A stretch of 64,000 nucleotides of DNA from Methylophilus methylotrophus DSM 46235 = ATCC 53528 (lineage in GTDB: Bacteria > Pseudomonadota > Gammaproteobacteria > Burkholderiales > Methylophilaceae), in NCBI RefSeq assembly GCF_000378225.1, contig NZ_KB905141.1:883326-947325 (forward strand), read 5' to 3'. Shown piece after piece: positions 62,543 through 64,000 of the stretch (within the stretch, counting starts at the first letter, position 1; each line of letters starts with the position of its first letter). Under the pieces are notes generated by a model. That model made no database searches and was not told the DNA's origin. It saw only the letters and a program-made list of their open reading frames with translations. The position numbers and the translations under genes were made by a program.

Positions 62543-64000
62543 CAGTCATCTTGAAACTGTTTATGATACAGCCGGCTGTAATAACCATTCTCAGCCAGCA
62601 GTGCCTGGTGCGAGCCAGTTTCTATGATCTTGCCGTGGTCCATGACAAAAATCCTATCGGCGTTTTCAACCGTACTCAACCGGTGTGCAATCACAATGGT
62701 TGTGCGATCCCGCATGAGGCGGTCCAGTGCCATTTGTACATGCAATTCTGATTCACTATCCAGCGCAGAGGTGGCCTCATCGAGTAACAACACAGGTGCA
62801 TTTTTCAAAATGGCGCGTGCAATGGCAATACGCTGGCGCTGACCGCCAGACAAGCGCACACCGCGGTCACCAATCTCACTTTGCAATCCTTGTGGCATTT
62901 GCTGGATAAACTCCCAGGCATTCGCCGCCTTGGCAGCCTCAATGACCTCCAACTCACTGGCCTCCCGCAAGGCACCATAGGCAATATTGTTGAAAATGGT
63001 ATCGTTGAACAACACGATATCCTGGCTGACCAACGCAAATTGTGACCTCAAGTTCTCGAGATCGTAATTTTTAACATCAATACCATCTAATATGACTGCA
63101 CCGTGTTGCGACTCATAAAAGCGTGGTAGCAGATTTACCAGCGTCGTTTTACCGCTGCCTGAACGGCCGACCAATGCCACTTTCTCACCCGCTTTAATTT
63201 CGAAGCTCAGTGAAGACAATGCATCTTTTTTTGCTTGAGGATAACGAACAGTGACATTTTCGAAACGAAGATTTCCCTGAACCCTGTCGCTACGATAACT
63301 GCCACGGTTATCTTCGTTTTGCATATCCAGCACATCAAATACACTTTGGGCGGCCGCTAACCCTGTCTGCAGGTCTTCATTGGCCGCAGTGATATGTTTC
63401 ACAGGCGCGATCAGCATCATCAAGGCGCCCACAAATGCTGCAAACTCCCCCACCGTGAACTGGCCCAGTGCATAGAAAACCACCAGACCCAATGCAATCG
63501 CAGATAACACTTCAATCACAAAACTGTTCAAGCCGGAGATTCTGGCAGTTCTTAACTCAAGCTGCCTATTGCGGGAGACAACCTCACCAAAGCGTTGATT
63601 CTCAAAGTTTTGCGCACCGAAAATCTTGACGATACGCTGCGCGGCAATCGCCTCTTCTGCCGTTTTGGTAATCTCACCAACGGCTTGCTGTACTTTTTTG
63701 GCATTTGCACGCAACTTGGGGGTTGTTCGCCCCAAATACATGCCCATTAATGGTGTGACGGCAGCAAACACCAGCGTCAATCGCCAATCAAGATAAAGCA
63801 TGTAGGCTATCAAGCCAATCACCGTCAACACATCACGCAATACATTGAGGGCAGAGCGAGTGACAACATTCGATAAGCGCTCAATATCATAAGTCATTTT
63901 TGAAACTAAATAGCCATTGGAGTTAGCATCAAAAAAGCTAACAGGTAACATCATCAGCTTTGCAAACACCTGCTTGCGCATGGTTTCAACCACCCGTCGA
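62542..64000 (-). CDS. msbA: MsbA lipid A flippase, 5' end cut off by window edge
   Basis: MsbA is an ABC exporter that flips lipid A across the inner membrane. About 486 residues are visible and roughly 100 N-terminal residues (the first transmembrane helices) lie beyond the right edge. The remaining transmembrane part (MTYDIERLSNVVTRSALNVL) precedes the nucleotide-binding domain. That domain has Walker A GRSGSGKTTLVNLLPRFY, Q-loop FALVSQDIVLFND, signature RLSGGQRQRIAIARAIL, Walker B APVLLLDEATSALD, and the H-loop IVIAHRLSTVE. The neighbouring lpxK supports the lipid A assignment over other exporters. Confidence 0.95.
   Translation of the reverse strand, partial: RRVVETMRKQVFAKLMMLPVSFFDANSNGYLVSKMTYDIERLSNVVTRSALNVLRDVLTVIGLIAYMLYLDWRLTLVFAAVTPLMGMYLGRTTPKLRANAKKVQQAVGEITKTAEEAIAAQRIVKIFGAQNFENQRFGEVVSRNRQLELRTARISGLNSFVIEVLSAIALGLVVFYALGQFTVGEFAAFVGALMMLIAPVKHITAANEDLQTGLAAAQSVFDVLDMQNEDNRGSYRSDRVQGNLRFENVTVRYPQAKKDALSSLSFEIKAGEKVALVGRSGSGKTTLVNLLPRFYESQHGAVILDGIDVKNYDLENLRSQFALVSQDIVLFNDTIFNNIAYGALREASELEVIEAAKAANAWEFIQQMPQGLQSEIGDRGVRLSGGQRQRIAIARAILKNAPVLLLDEATSALDSESELHVQMALDRLMRDRTTIVIAHRLSTVENADRIFVMDHGKIIETGSHQALLAENGYYSRLYHKQFQDD

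Overview
The window is a gene-dense stretch of a Gram-negative chromosome. It reads as a betaproteobacterium, most likely a Nitrosomonadales/Methylophilaceae-type methylotroph. That call rests on gene family resemblance and neighbourhoods (recA-recX-alaS, msbA-lpxK-ycaR-kdsB, a second-type infA next to a cold-shock gene, a PEP-CTERM protein, a DabAB carbon transporter). No methanol-oxidation or formaldehyde-assimilation gene lies in the window, so the family assignment is inference. No rRNA, tRNA, CRISPR array, phage gene or intact insertion sequence was seen.

Layout. 1-3.7 kb: recA-recX-alaS, reading left, with alaS cut by the window edge. 3.9-7.2 kb: a His-tailed secreted protein, then mogA-vanZ-like-thiL-pgpA-pncC. 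7.3-12.4 kb: a PDZ protein, a large membrane protein of the Gcr 'site-specific recombinase' family, a TusA-like protein without its cysteine, yjgA and pmbA. 12.5-18.2 kb: mlaA, phr, rlmH, rsfS, panD, panC and mscL. 18.2-25.8 kb: a secreted protein, an inverted pair of decayed coding fragments, corC, a giant DUF748 protein, and an M50 protease-yciO-PHP operon. 25.9-34.2 kb: yciB-yciI-bolA-parvulin, feoAB behind a probable Fur box, and purL. 34.2-42.7 kb: a small ankyrin protein, then a five-gene periplasmic redox operon (monohaem cytochrome c, flavocytochrome c sulfide dehydrogenase flavoprotein, two beta-propeller proteins, one unknown), a tiny secreted protein on the opposite strand, a two-component system and a ferritin-like protein. 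42.7-51.6 kb: an AT-rich gap and EAL protein, the dabAB operon with a 65-residue companion gene, a divergent LysR regulator, and groES-groEL behind a sigma-32-type promoter. 51.6-64 kb: infA, cspA, serB, a membrane cytochrome c, sucCD, a nine-repeat ankyrin protein, nadE, glnB, a DMT-like protein, a PEP-CTERM protein, and kdsB-ycaR-lpxK-msbA (msbA cut by the right edge).

How the parts fit. Much is housekeeping: DNA repair (recA, recX, phr), coenzyme synthesis (thiL, panC, panD, nadE, mogA), envelope building (mlaA, pgpA, kdsB, lpxK, msbA), and ribosome or translation factors (rsfS, rlmH, yjgA, infA). The accessory material is concentrated at 34.8-51.6 kb. The two most interesting blocks are the flavocytochrome c/beta-propeller operon, next to a two-component system, and the inorganic-carbon transporter locus with its small unknown gene, NhaR-like regulator and adjacent GGM-less heat-shock groESL.
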